Shown: positions 26,514 to 35,839 of the stretch, piece after piece
Numbering within the stretch: position 1 is the first letter of the stretch
How the letters are laid out: every line of letters starts with the position of its first letter
NCBI GenBank assembly: GCA_022563255.1
Contig: JADFNS010000004.1
Span: 62,001 to 126,000 of the forward strand
Source: Pseudomonadota bacterium
GTDB lineage: Bacteria; Pseudomonadota; Gammaproteobacteria; Steroidobacterales; Woeseiaceae
Reading direction: 5' to 3'
Length of the DNA stretch: 64,000 bases
Made by a program: the position numbers and the translations under genes
The notes under the pieces: generated by a model
What the model was told of the DNA's origin: nothing
The model's database searches: none
What the model saw: only the letters and a program-made list of their open reading frames with translations

Positions 26514-27059
26514 ATGACAAAGCAACTGACGAGTTTGCTATGCGGCGTCGCACTGCTGGTCGGCTGCGTAGACGAGATGCCACCGCGAACGGTTTCCGAA
26601 CTCGTTGAAAACCCGAGTATGCTTGAGGCGGTGATAGTGCGCTGCGCCCAGGATCGCGTGAAGACGAAATTCGACGCCGAGTGCGTTAATGCGCGCGAGG
26701 CTGTCAGTCGTATTGAGGTCAAGGAAGAAGCGATTCGTCGGGCGGACTTCGACGTTCGCTCGGATAGGAAGCGCCGGGCCTTGCGCAGGGCCCGGGAAGC
26801 CGCTGCACAGTCGCGCAGACGCGCCGCCGAGAGCGAGCGTTTGCGGCAAGAGGCGGAGTACCTGGCCCAATTCGGCGTCGCTCCGCCAATCGAGAGTGAT
26901 TCCGATGTCGATACCGGCAATACGCCGCTGGCGATCATTCCAGACAGCAATGAGCAGTCGCAGTCGTCGCCGGGTTATGGCGAGACGAGTCCGGCAACCG
27001 ACGGCGGTAATGCGCCGACCGCGGTCACGAACCCGGAGGAAAACGGGAACGACGACTAA
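26514..27059 (+). CDS. EexN-family-like lipoprotein
   Basis: The 181-residue protein has a lipoprotein signal with lipobox LLVGC, then a segment (RTVSELVENPSMLEAVIVRC, DAECVNAREAVSRIE) with the two-Cys pattern of the EexN entry-exclusion family, a highly charged Arg/Glu-rich helix (about 80-125) and a low-complexity acidic tail. EexN proteins were named from conjugative plasmids, but family members also occur on chromosomes without transfer genes, as here. ATG 26514 is chosen for the signal peptide. The end overlaps the convergent MscS gene by four bases. Confidence 0.65.
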   Translation: MTKQLTSLLCGVALLVGCVDEMPPRTVSELVENPSMLEAVIVRCAQDRVKTKFDAECVNAREAVSRIEVKEEAIRRADFDVRSDRKRRALRRAREAAAQSRRRAAESERLRQEAEYLAQFGVAPPIESDSDVDTGNTPLAIIPDSNEQSQSSPGYGETSPATDGGNAPTAVTNPEENGNDD

Positions 27060-28138
27060 TTGCTGCTTGCCGGCATCGTGCGTACATGCAGGTCACGCTG
27101 CGGAAACGGAATTTCGATGCTGTTGGTGATAAACGACTTGTAGACGGCACAATTGAGTTCGTGCTTCACGCGGCCGCGATCTACCGGGTTGGCGATCCAC
27201 CCCAGCAGCTCGAAATCCAGGCTTGATTCCCCGAAAGAACGAAATCGCACGCGCGGCGCGGGCTGAGTGAGAATTGCGGGGTTGTCGATCGCAACTTTTT
27301 CCAGCACGTCTATGACATGATCGATATCGCTCCCGTAAGCGACGCCAACACCGATGCGTATCCGGTGTTGCGCCGGGGGTCCGCCGGCTTCGTTGATGAT
27401 CTTGCCGTTTCCGATGACGCCGTTGGGTATCGTTATTTCAACGTCGTCTCGCGTCAGAATCCGCGTGCTGCGCAGGCCAATGTCGGTGACTACGCCGCGC
27501 TCGCCTGACTCGAGGATTATGAAATCGCCGGTTTTATACGGCGCATCCATGATGATGGAGACACCTGCGAATAGATTCGACAGCGTGTCCTTGGCCGCGA
27601 AACTCAAGGCCAGACCGACGATGCCCGCCGACGCCAACCAGGCTGTGACATTGATGTTCCACGCCAGGAATATGAAATAGCCGGCCAGTGCGACGAGGAT
27701 GATTTTCATCACATTGTGCAGCAGCGTCAACATGCCGGTTTGCACCAGCTTGGTATCTTTGGTGCGCGAAAACACTTTGACGAACAGCGTCATTAACTGC
27801 ATGAACGTGCTGTACCAGACGAAAATCGCGATCGTCTTCAATATTCCGATCGTAATGAACGTGGGTGTCTCGGGCAGGCCCGTCCGCTGGGTTGCCAGAG
27901 ACAGGCCGAGCAATACGAATGAGAGGAAAATCGGACGATGGACAAGCGCCACAAACTGATCGTCGAACTTATTGGACGACTTACGGGCGATACGACCAAT
28001 GATTCCGGATACAACCCAGTCGGCGATCTTGCCGACGATGATGAACGCGGTCGCGATGATCACCGCTTGCAGGTAAATGTTCGGCCCCAGATATTCAGCA
28101 AACTGCTGAACCCGGGCGATCAGATCGGAAAGTGTCAT
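27056..28138 (-). CDS. Small-conductance mechanosensitive channel (MscS family)
   Basis: The 360-residue inner-membrane protein has four or five helices, the pore-lining helix region (VGLALSFAAKDTLSNLFAG), the following IIMDAPYKTGDFI strand and the MscS beta domain plus C-terminal alpha/beta domain. It would release solutes under hypo-osmotic shock. It starts three bases after the SYLF gene stop, so it is the last gene of the lemA-M48-SYLF-MscS run. Confidence 0.9.
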   Translation of the reverse strand: MTLSDLIARVQQFAEYLGPNIYLQAVIIATAFIIVGKIADWVVSGIIGRIARKSSNKFDDQFVALVHRPIFLSFVLLGLSLATQRTGLPETPTFITIGILKTIAIFVWYSTFMQLMTLFVKVFSRTKDTKLVQTGMLTLLHNVMKIILVALAGYFIFLAWNINVTAWLASAGIVGLALSFAAKDTLSNLFAGVSIIMDAPYKTGDFIILESGERGVVTDIGLRSTRILTRDDVEITIPNGVIGNGKIINEAGGPPAQHRIRIGVGVAYGSDIDHVIDVLEKVAIDNPAILTQPAPRVRFRSFGESSLDFELLGWIANPVDRGRVKHELNCAVYKSFITNSIEIPFPQRDLHVRTMPASSN

Positions 28139-28141
28139 CGT

Positions 28142-28960
28142 TTAGTAGTTCGAATCGTACCCGGCATCGTCAGATTCGTCGGGGTCGGGCATGCCAAAGG
28201 TGCGCACGGCTGACTTCGTTTCTTCGGGCTGCGCTGATGCTGCGCCGGCGGTACTCATACCGGGCTGTTTCGGCAGTCGGCTGGTCTGCGCCGTTAAAAT
28301 TTGCACAAAAGTATTGGCTATGGCCGGTGCGATATTGGGTGAACTGACGAATATTCGTTCGGGCGTCATGCTGGTTGAGTGATAGAACGCGGCATTTGCC
28401 ATGCGGTCCATCGTCAAGCCAGCGCCCTCGAGAGCGATGCCGGCGAAAAGTCCGCGGCTACGTGAATACGAATAGACTTCAGCTTTGAATTCGATATCCG
28501 TCGCGATTCCGGTATGCCTGCCCAGCGGCCCGGCAGCGATGGACGCGTCGACCCCAAGGGTCAATTGTCCATTCTCAATGCCGGCGACACCTTTGCGGGT
28601 TTTGAAGACAAGAATGATGTCCGTCGACTGTGCGCCGATTTGCCAGCCAACACTGCCGCCCGTCAACGTGATGAATGCCGGGTTACTCCACGAATTGTCG
28701 TCTTGCCGGATGACGATGATTCCTTTTCCGCGCCGGATGCCAAGGCCGAACGCCGCTTTGACAACGTTCGGGATAACGGCGACGCCATAGGCGCGTGACA
28801 GCAACGCGGGCGGAATCGTTTTTTCCGGAATTCTTAAAAACTGCTCGAGAACGTCAGCCGCGTCTCCGACACGCTTTTCTTCGCGGGAGGCTGCATCTGC
28901 AGTTGAAGACAGCAGCATGGCCAGCAAGGTCACCGCTGCAAGAGGAAGCGTCGTTTTCAT
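28142..28960 (-). CDS. SYLF-domain (lipid-binding) secreted protein
   Basis: The 272-residue protein starts at ATG 28960 with a signal peptide (LPLAAVTLLAMLLSSTADA). The body (about 40-225) is a SYLF/YSC84 domain, with AYGVAVIPNVVKAAFGLG, GGSVGWQIGAQSTD and SRSRGLFAGIALEGAGL as typical segments. SYLF domains bind phosphoinositides in eukaryotes; the bacterial role is unclear. A disordered tail rich in Pro, Ser and Asp follows. It lies 67 bases after the M48 gene and directly before MscS. Confidence 0.88.
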   Translation of the reverse strand: MKTTLPLAAVTLLAMLLSSTADAASREEKRVGDAADVLEQFLRIPEKTIPPALLSRAYGVAVIPNVVKAAFGLGIRRGKGIIVIRQDDNSWSNPAFITLTGGSVGWQIGAQSTDIILVFKTRKGVAGIENGQLTLGVDASIAAGPLGRHTGIATDIEFKAEVYSYSRSRGLFAGIALEGAGLTMDRMANAAFYHSTSMTPERIFVSSPNIAPAIANTFVQILTAQTSRLPKQPGMSTAGAASAQPEETKSAVRTFGMPDPDESDDAGYDSNY

Positions 28961-29027
28961 GATTGCTTTGGATGTCCAGATCGCCCAGGAGTTCAATAAT
29001 ACGCCACCGGCGCGCTCGGAGTAACCA

Positions 29028-30953
29028 CTACTGCAAAAGTATTGGCGGCAACGGGTAATCCAGTGTTGCACAGACGGCCTGTATCATTTCGGCCTCGGCA
29101 ACCGACAGTTTGCCGTCATGTGCCGCAGTCGCGCTGACCGCGGTCAGAAGCGACTCCTGGCCCTTGGCGTTCAGTCCGAGCAAAATATCCAGGCTGCTAT
29201 TGAGAGCGGAGATCGTGGTTTTTCTGTCCGACTCGTACTCCTCTGCATGCGCCCAGGGCCCCAGCGTCGCAATACCCGTCTGGAATGCGGCTTCACGATC
29301 GGCATCGGTGTCGTGACCATAGTCTGCGAGTATGCGCAGCAGACTGATCGTGGCCGCCTGCAACTCGCGGCGCCGTGCACGCGCGATCGTATGCCGGCCA
29401 GCCGGATTGGTCGCCTGATTGAGGTTGCTCAATATCGTCCGATAAAAACAAAATTCATACAGTTCGATTTCGCCATCGATTTCGATCAGGCGACTCGTTA
29501 GTGAAATGAGATAGGCGAGTTCCGGCGCGGGGCGGAGTTTCAGAGCCGGGAAGGCGATTTCCAGTAATGGCAGCCGGAATCTTGTACCTGTTTTGTAAAG
29601 TTCGTCGTAATATCGCCGCACCAGATTGGCACGCTCTGCACCCAGTTGCTCCCGCAACAAGGAGAATTGCCGGCCCAGTACTTTGCCTGAACGGTCAAGC
29701 ACCAGCGCTATCGTCAGCAAATAAGCGAAGTCCGACGAGTGCGCTGCATCGTAAAGCAGCTCCGGTATGGATTGACGCAGCTGGCGCGCGAATTCGATGT
29801 GCCGCTTGCCGGGTCGTCCCACCGATTCCGTGATCGACTCTGCGAGCATTACCGGCGCCTTGCCTGCGGATGTTTTCGGGACGTCGCTGGCAAACGCCGC
29901 CGCGCGAGCTCCGGTTTCGGTGATTACCTGGCGCTGGCGCGGGACGACATGCGGAAAGTCGGACGCCTGGAAAGAGGGGTCCAGAGCCTGAATACGTTCG
30001 ATTAACGGTGGATGTGTCGCAAACACGCCGGCCAGCCTGGAGCCGCTGCCAAACAGCATGTGACTGACTTCTTCGGGGTCCGCCGCCGTGATCATCGAGC
30101 CCTCGCTGTAACCACCTATTTTTTTCAGAGCGCCGGCAATGCCGTCGGTTTGCCTCATGAACTGCACGGCGGACGCGTCGGCGAGAAATTCTCGTTGTCG
30201 GGATACTCCGGCTTTGATCATACGCGCGAAGAACACGCCAACGGCGCCGAGAATGACGAGCCCAAGGCCAACAATCATAATTCTTGAGTCGCCGCGACCG
30301 CGGCGGCTGGACACGATGCTGGCGTGGTAGCCGCCACGCAATATCATTCGCCCGATAAGTCCGAGCGCCATAATTCCGAACAATACCCCCATCAGTCGAA
30401 TGTTGAGTTTCATGTCGCCGTTCAGGATATGACTGAATTCGTGGGCGATAACGCCTTGCAGTTCGTCGCGATCGAGCAGTTCCAGTGTGCCGCGCGTGAC
30501 GGCAATTGCCGCATCGCCGGAGGAGAAACCCGCCGCGAACGCGTTAATGCCCTGTTCCGCTTCGAGGACATAGATTTCGGGGACGGGCACTCCCGAGGCG
30601 ATGGCCATCTCCTCGACGACGTTGCGCAGTCTGCGGCGCAGTGGATCCTGAACATCGGTAGGGATCAGGACGCCGCCCATTTCGACGGCTACCCGGCCGC
30701 CGCCGGCCGACAGTACTGATGTTTTATAGACGCTGGATCCGAGTATAAAAAGTGCCGTGAACAGCGCGGTGCCGAGTAGTATCGGGATGATTTCAGCGCT
30801 TGTATAACCGTGGCTCGACGGTGAAGATCCGAATACGACCAAGCCAACCAGACCGGTTACACCCAGTACGATGATGACCGTCGCGACGGCATACGCAAAG
30901 ATCAGGCGGCGCGTTGAACGCCGGGCCTGATCCTGAGCGGCAAAAAAATTCAC
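29028..30953 (-). CDS. M48 membrane metallopeptidase (HtpX/Ste24-like) with C-terminal extension
   Basis: The 641-residue protein has two N-terminal membrane helices, the zinc motif HEFSH (in LQGVIAHEFSHILNGD), two more helices and the third ligand region REFLADASAVQFMR. About 290 C-terminal residues follow the peptidase domain and end in a helical stretch that resembles TerB-like folds (GKLSVAEAEMIQAV). It is likely a membrane protein quality-control protease. The lemA gene just upstream (21 bases) is the usual partner of this M48 type. Confidence 0.9.
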   Translation of the reverse strand: MNFFAAQDQARRSTRRLIFAYAVATVIIVLGVTGLVGLVVFGSSPSSHGYTSAEIIPILLGTALFTALFILGSSVYKTSVLSAGGGRVAVEMGGVLIPTDVQDPLRRRLRNVVEEMAIASGVPVPEIYVLEAEQGINAFAAGFSSGDAAIAVTRGTLELLDRDELQGVIAHEFSHILNGDMKLNIRLMGVLFGIMALGLIGRMILRGGYHASIVSSRRGRGDSRIMIVGLGLVILGAVGVFFARMIKAGVSRQREFLADASAVQFMRQTDGIAGALKKIGGYSEGSMITAADPEEVSHMLFGSGSRLAGVFATHPPLIERIQALDPSFQASDFPHVVPRQRQVITETGARAAAFASDVPKTSAGKAPVMLAESITESVGRPGKRHIEFARQLRQSIPELLYDAAHSSDFAYLLTIALVLDRSGKVLGRQFSLLREQLGAERANLVRRYYDELYKTGTRFRLPLLEIAFPALKLRPAPELAYLISLTSRLIEIDGEIELYEFCFYRTILSNLNQATNPAGRHTIARARRRELQAATISLLRILADYGHDTDADREAAFQTGIATLGPWAHAEEYESDRKTTISALNSSLDILLGLNAKGQESLLTAVSATAAHDGKLSVAEAEMIQAVCATLDYPLPPILLQ

Positions 30954-30974
30954 TGACGGGAGCTCAACCAGCGA

Positions 30975-31565
30975 TCACGTAAATGAAACGTCCGGTACCT
31001 CTCGTTTTTCCTCCGCTTCGATCTCCAGGAAGCTGGCCAGCGCGAACTCGAAAAAGCCGGCGATGAAATTGTTGGGGAAGTTTTCGGCCGAATTGTTGTA
31101 GCCGAGTACGGCATCGTTGAACGCCTGCCGCGAAAACGCGACCTTGTTTTCGGTGCTGGAGAGCTCCTCCTGAAATTGAATCATGTTTTGATTCGCTTTG
31201 AGATCAGGATAAGATTCGGACAGTGCAAAAAGCCGGCCCAGAGCGCTGCTGAGCGCTCCCTCGGAGACGCCGAGTTTCTTCATTGCCGCGGCGTTGGCCG
31301 GATCTGTTTTGGCGGCATCCAGACTTGAAACGGCGCTGTTGCGAGCCTGAATGACGGCCTCGAGGGTTTCGCGTTCGTGTTTCATGTAGCCCTTGACGGC
31401 TTCGACGAGGTTGGGGATGAGGTCGTAGCGGCGGGTCAATTGCACGTCGATTTGAGCAAACGCGTTTCTGACTCGGTTGCGTTCGTTGACCAGGCGGTTG
31501 TAGATGCCGACCGCCCAGAAAATTATCACGGCTACGATGCCAAGGAATATCAGTAATGAAGTCAC
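30975..31565 (-). CDS. lemA: LemA family protein
   Basis: The 196-residue protein has an N-terminal membrane helix (LLIFLGIVAVIIFWAVGIYN) followed by the helical LemA body, with NERNRVRNAFAQIDVQLTRR and RYDLIPNLVEAVKGYMKHE as hallmark segments. LemA proteins are membrane-anchored with the body outside the cytoplasm and co-occur with M48 proteases. I chose GTG 31565, seven bases after AGGAG. Its start is nearly back-to-back with the divergent ApbE gene. Confidence 0.9.
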   Translation of the reverse strand: MTSLLIFLGIVAVIIFWAVGIYNRLVNERNRVRNAFAQIDVQLTRRYDLIPNLVEAVKGYMKHERETLEAVIQARNSAVSSLDAAKTDPANAAAMKKLGVSEGALSSALGRLFALSESYPDLKANQNMIQFQEELSSTENKVAFSRQAFNDAVLGYNNSAENFPNNFIAGFFEFALASFLEIEAEEKREVPDVSFT

Positions 31566-31582
31566 TGTCCGGCTCCTTCTCG

Positions 31583-32596
31583 ATGGATTGCGACGCCAAG
31601 CATAACCTCCGGCTTGGACCAAAACTAGCTGTGCTCACGCTGCTATGGCTGCCGTCGTCGACAATGGCAGACTGGGTCGGTGAGACTCGGCCGATGATGG
31701 GGACCGAGGTAAGCGTTTACCTCTGGAGCGACGATCCCGAAGCCGGTCGCGTCACGATTGACGAGGTATTTCAGGAGGCAGCACGAATCGACGTCCTCAT
31801 GAGTACGTACAAAGATGACAGCGAAATGTCGAAAATCAACCGCGGCGCAGCAGAATCTCCGGTAACCATCAGTCAGGAGTTGTTTCAACTTATTCAGCGC
31901 GCGCTGGATATTTCATTGCTCACGCAAGGAGCGTTCGACATTACCTACGACAGTGTCGGACAGCACTATGACTTTCGGGCCGGTCGGCGGCCTGATGCAA
32001 CAACCGTCGCGTCGGAAGTCCGGAATATTGACCACCATTACGTTGAGCTGGACGATGCGTCCACGACCATTCGATTCCGGCAGGAAGGCGTGCGCATCAA
32101 TCTTGGTGGCATTGCGAAGGGTTATATCGTTGAGCGCGGCATCGATATTGTGCGCGCCAGGGGCATTGAAAACGCGATAGTGACCGCCGGCGGAGATTCG
32201 CGGTTGTTGGGCGATCGCCGCGGACGCCCGTGGATGGTGGGGATTCGCGATCCCAGGAATGACGACGAAGTCGTCTTGTCGGTGCCGCTTGCAGACGAGG
32301 CGATATCGACGTCGGGCGACTACGAGCGGTACTTCGATGAAGACGGCGTTCGTTATCACCATATTATTCATCCTGGCACCGGTGAACCCGCCAGCGGCGT
32401 ACGCAGCGCGACGGTATTCGGCCCCGACGCCGTTATGACCGACGCGCTGTCAACCAGCGTCTTCGTGATGGGCGTGGACAAGGGATTGCGCCTGATCGCG
32501 ACGCTTGGGGACTACGAAAGTATTGTGATTGATGCAAAGGGTCGGGTTTTCTTCTCCGACGGTCTGCAACAGCCTGAAAATCAGACAATTGAGTAG
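31583..32596 (+). CDS. apbE: FAD:protein FMN transferase
   Basis: The protein of about 337 residues has a signal peptide (LAVLTLLWLPSSTMA) and the ApbE fold: MMGTEVSVYLW, AFDITYDSVG, INLGGIAKGYIVERG, AISTSGDYERYF, HHIIHPGTGEPASG and the metal-binding TDALSTSVFVMG. It attaches FMN to Thr residues of periplasm-facing flavoproteins such as Nqr/Rnf subunits. Start uncertain: ATG 31583 avoids overlap with lemA; ATG 31556 is also in frame. No target gene is adjacent. Confidence 0.88.
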   Translation: MDCDAKHNLRLGPKLAVLTLLWLPSSTMADWVGETRPMMGTEVSVYLWSDDPEAGRVTIDEVFQEAARIDVLMSTYKDDSEMSKINRGAAESPVTISQELFQLIQRALDISLLTQGAFDITYDSVGQHYDFRAGRRPDATTVASEVRNIDHHYVELDDASTTIRFRQEGVRINLGGIAKGYIVERGIDIVRARGIENAIVTAGGDSRLLGDRRGRPWMVGIRDPRNDDEVVLSVPLADEAISTSGDYERYFDEDGVRYHHIIHPGTGEPASGVRSATVFGPDAVMTDALSTSVFVMGVDKGLRLIATLGDYESIVIDAKGRVFFSDGLQQPENQTIE

Positions 32597-32886
32597 CGCG
32601 TGGCGAATCCGCCGATGTCGCTGAAAGGCGACGTATTTTCACTTTAAATTCAGTCTGATACGATTATCATAGGTCTCAGGCCGCAGGCCGGAAAATGCTT
32701 TGGGTATCGCGTCGATTTAACGTAATCTGTGATGATTGCGCAGCGCCGCAGCCGCGCCGGTCCCCACCGTCATTGTGTTGATCAAATCCGAGCATTTGTG
32801 ACGATTATCACGGCTCGCGAAACCATTGGCTGTCAACATTCGGGACCATAGAAGGGAATCGGGCAAAAATAACAGGGAATGGACGG
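32597..32886. other. 290-base intergenic region before the thioredoxin gene
   Basis: No convincing ORF or RNA gene is seen. It contains a CRP-like site (separate entry) and AT-rich stretches suitable for a promoter. This is the longest gene-free stretch in the window and the probable control region for the thioredoxin gene and possibly for locus B. Confidence 0.5.
32797..32812. promoter_or_regulatory. CRP-like binding site
   Basis: TGTGACGATTATCACG fits the CRP/Vfr consensus TGTGA-N6-TCACA with one mismatch. Its centre is about 82 bases upstream of the thioredoxin start codon. Binding is inferred only from the sequence. Confidence 0.4.
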
Positions 32887-33384
32887 ATGAAAATCAAGAA
32901 TTTGGCGTTGTGGCTGATGGTGACGGTGTTTGCGGCGACATCGCTGGCAGCAACGAGCATGGAGGGGCAGTTGGCGCCGGATTTCGCTCTCAAGAGCTCG
33001 ACCGGTGAAAACCTGCGTCTCTCGGAATATCGCGGCGACGTGGTGATGATTAATTTCTGGGCGACCTGGTGCGGTCCATGTCGTCAGGAGATGCCGCTGC
33101 TGGAAGAGTTATATGCGCGCTACGAACGCGTGGGATTTAATTTGCTGGGTGTAAACATCGACGATGACGCTAACAAAGCCATGCAAATGATCGATGAATT
33201 GGGCGTGAATTTCCCGATCCTGTTCGACTCCCGCAAGGAAGTCAGCAAGCTGTACAACGTGGAAACGATGCCTATGACCGTGCTCGTCGATCGCGAAGGA
33301 AGAGTGCGTTACGTGCATCTTGGCTACAAGCCGGGATACGAGAACAAATATCTCGATCAGATTCGCTCGTTGCTCCGGGAGTAA
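32887..33384 (+). CDS. TlpA/ResA-type periplasmic thioredoxin
   Basis: The 165-residue protein has a signal peptide (LALWLMVTVFAATSLAATS) and a thioredoxin fold with the active site WATWCGPCRQEMP and the cis-proline region VETMPMTVLVDREG. It reduces disulfides in the periplasm, often during cytochrome c maturation. No ccm gene is here. The locus B gene follows 31 bases after the stop, so co-transcription with locus B is possible. Confidence 0.9.
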   Translation: MKIKNLALWLMVTVFAATSLAATSMEGQLAPDFALKSSTGENLRLSEYRGDVVMINFWATWCGPCRQEMPLLEELYARYERVGFNLLGVNIDDDANKAMQMIDELGVNFPILFDSRKEVSKLYNVETMPMTVLVDREGRVRYVHLGYKPGYENKYLDQIRSLLRE

Positions 33385-33415
33385 CGGGTCGATTCGGTCG
33401 GCAGGAGAATAGACA

Positions 33416-33961
33416 GTGACAAAATTCCTCATCAGCCTGATTGCGATAGCCGGCTTCGCGTTCAGTGTCACCGCTGCGGCGCAGGATGGTGCGGAAGCTA
33501 AATCTGCAGAGGCATTTCGCAGCCTCGACCGGGAAGTGCAGACGCTTAAAAAGGAGGTTCTCGATCTGAATCGGGACCTCTTCCTGCTCGAGGAAGAATT
33601 GCTGTTTCCGGCGAATTCCCAGGTTGCCTTCTTTATTTCGATGGACGTCGGTGAGTACTTCGAGCTCGATTCAGTCAGCATCAGGATCGACGGCAAGGAA
33701 GTCTCCAACTATCTCTATACCCTGCGCGAAGCTGACGCACTGATACGCGGCGGCGTGCATCGAGTGCATATGGCGAATCTGAAAACGGGCGATCATGAAC
33801 TGGTTGCCGTATTCACAGGTAAAGGGCCCCATGATCGTGATTATCGGCGAGGAGCGACGCTGAAATTTAAAAAGGGCATCGGTGCCAAGTACGTTGAGCT
33901 TGAGATTACGGACCGCCTGAAGAAACACCAGCCTGAATTCGTCATCAAAGAATGGGAGTGA
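33416..33961 (+). CDS. Secreted coiled-coil/beta protein of locus B
   Basis: The 181-residue protein starts at GTG 33416 after AGGAGA and has a signal peptide (LISLIAIAGFAFSVTAAAQ), a coiled coil at about 32-62 (LDREVQTLKKEVLDLNRDLF) and a beta-rich C-terminal half (VSIRIDGKEVSNYLY, GDHELVAVFTGKG). No catalytic motif is visible. It is three bases from the next TPR gene, so it is the first certain gene of locus B. It is probably a periplasmic adaptor. Confidence 0.65.
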   Translation: MTKFLISLIAIAGFAFSVTAAAQDGAEAKSAEAFRSLDREVQTLKKEVLDLNRDLFLLEEELLFPANSQVAFFISMDVGEYFELDSVSIRIDGKEVSNYLYTLREADALIRGGVHRVHMANLKTGDHELVAVFTGKGPHDRDYRRGATLKFKKGIGAKYVELEITDRLKKHQPEFVIKEWE

Positions 33962-33964
33962 TTC

Positions 33965-35839
33965 TTGCCCCAAGGTCGCTCCATAACTAGTTGCCTGTGT
34001 TCGATGTTGCTGTGCATGCCGGCAGCGACGAACGCGACACAGCACGACGAGGACAATGACGCCATCGTTGTCGAGAATCCGCAGTATGGCGAAGTCCTGT
34101 TTTATTTTTATCAGGAAGACTATTTTCCGGCGATCGTGCGCTTGCTCGCGGCGCAGCAGCAACAACAGTTGCGTGGCCATGCCGTGGAAGCCGAATTGCT
34201 GCTGGGCGGCATGTACTTGTCGTACGGCCACCATTTAGAGGCGGCGGACATATTCGAGCGCATGTTGGCGGACAATGTGTCCAGCAAAGTTCGTGACCGA
34301 ACCTGGTTTTTCCTGGCGAAGATATGGTTCCAGCGCGGTTATTTCAACAAGTCACTCGACGCGTTAAACAACATCAAGGGCGATCTGCCGGTCGCCTTGC
34401 GACGCGAAGCTTTGCTGCTGCGGGCCCAGATTCTGATCGGCGCGGGCGAGTACGACCGCGCGATCGGTTTGTTGCAGAACTGGCAAGGGGAGACCGAATG
34501 GGCGAGTTACGCCAGGTTCAACATCGGAGTTGCACTGGTTCGCAGCGGCCGTGTCGCCGCAGCGCGAGAATTACTCGATGATCTCGGCAACCTGAATCCG
34601 TTCAACGAAGAACTCGCGTCGTTGCGCGACAGGGCCAACCTCGCGCTGGGCTATGCGTTACTGCAAGACGATCAGCCGGCGGCGGCTAAAGCGTTATTGC
34701 AACGCGTTCGTCTGGAAGGACCGTTTTCCAACAAAGCTTTGTTGGGCGTTGGCTGGGCCGATTCCGAAATGCAGCATTACCAGCGCGCCCTCGTGCCGTG
34801 GATGGAATTGCGCGGCCGCGATTTGCTGGATTCCGCCGTGCAGGAGTCGCTGCTGGCCATCCCTTACGCAATGGCGAAGCTCGATGCCATCAGCCAGGCG
34901 GCCGATCACTATCTCAATGCGATCGAGGCCTTTTATGAGGAGGCAAATCGTCTGGATCGCACGATGGGCTACATCGAGTCTGGCGACATGTTCGATAAGT
35001 TCCTGTCCGACGATCCGCTGGCCACGACCGGCTGGTATTGGCAGCTCGAAGAATTACCGGAGGGTCCTGAAGCGCGTTACCTGTTTCACATGCTCGCCAC
35101 CCACGAGTTTCAGGAGGGCCTCAAGAACTTTCGTGACCTGAATTATCTGCAACGCAACCTCGACAGCTGGCAGGCAAATATCGAGGTTTACGGCAACATG
35201 CTGGAGACGCGCATGGAGGCCTACGACGATCGATTGCCGCGCGCCCAGGATGCGCTTGGCCGCTCTGACCTGAATGGCATGGTGAGCCGCAAACTCGAAT
35301 TCGATTCCACGCTCAATAACATCGAAGAGAGCTATGACTGGCTGGCGCTGGCCAGCGCGTCCGAATTCAAGATGTGGGGCGTGATCTCAGGGCTTCAAAG
35401 TACGCCTGCATTGCGGGCGGATTTTCCGGAGGCTCAGGAAGTGCGCGACAAAATCCGGCTTCTCAAAGGCGTGTTGCAGTGGCGACTCGAGCGCGATTTC
35501 AAGGAACGCCTGTGGCGCATGCGGCGCGATCTGGGCAACGTCGGGGAAGCGCTCGTTGCGACACGACGTTCGCGCCGGCAAATCGACGAATCCATGCGCA
35601 GCGAGCCACGGCGTTTCTCCGCACTCAATGATCGCGTTAACGGTCTTCTGCCGCGAATTGAGGGCATGAAAATACGGGTCGAAAACGCCCTGGAGAAACA
35701 ACGGGACTTTCTGCAGTCCCTGGCAATGAGCGAACTTCAGGAGCAGAAACGACGTCTGGATATTTACACGATTCAGGCGCAATTTGCCCTGGCCGCGATC
35801 TACGATATCTCTGCGACAGCCGGGGAGGCGACAGAATGA
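33965..35839 (+). CDS. Secreted TPR-repeat protein (locus B)
   Basis: The 624-residue protein starts at TTG 33965 after GGGAGTG and has a signal peptide (SCLCSMLLCMPAATNA). The N-terminal half (about 45-330) is built of TPR-like helical pairs (GMYLSYGHHLEAADIFERML and SLDALNNIKGDLPVALRREA). The C-terminal part is long-helical with a coiled-coil stretch to about 600. It is expected to be periplasmic. It overlaps the next TPR gene by four bases (ATGA at 35836-35839), indicating coupled expression. TPR proteins of this kind accompany Agl/Glt-type gliding machines. Confidence 0.7.
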   Translation: MPQGRSITSCLCSMLLCMPAATNATQHDEDNDAIVVENPQYGEVLFYFYQEDYFPAIVRLLAAQQQQQLRGHAVEAELLLGGMYLSYGHHLEAADIFERMLADNVSSKVRDRTWFFLAKIWFQRGYFNKSLDALNNIKGDLPVALRREALLLRAQILIGAGEYDRAIGLLQNWQGETEWASYARFNIGVALVRSGRVAAARELLDDLGNLNPFNEELASLRDRANLALGYALLQDDQPAAAKALLQRVRLEGPFSNKALLGVGWADSEMQHYQRALVPWMELRGRDLLDSAVQESLLAIPYAMAKLDAISQAADHYLNAIEAFYEEANRLDRTMGYIESGDMFDKFLSDDPLATTGWYWQLEELPEGPEARYLFHMLATHEFQEGLKNFRDLNYLQRNLDSWQANIEVYGNMLETRMEAYDDRLPRAQDALGRSDLNGMVSRKLEFDSTLNNIEESYDWLALASASEFKMWGVISGLQSTPALRADFPEAQEVRDKIRLLKGVLQWRLERDFKERLWRMRRDLGNVGEALVATRRSRRQIDESMRSEPRRFSALNDRVNGLLPRIEGMKIRVENALEKQRDFLQSLAMSELQEQKRRLDIYTIQAQFALAAIYDISATAGEATE

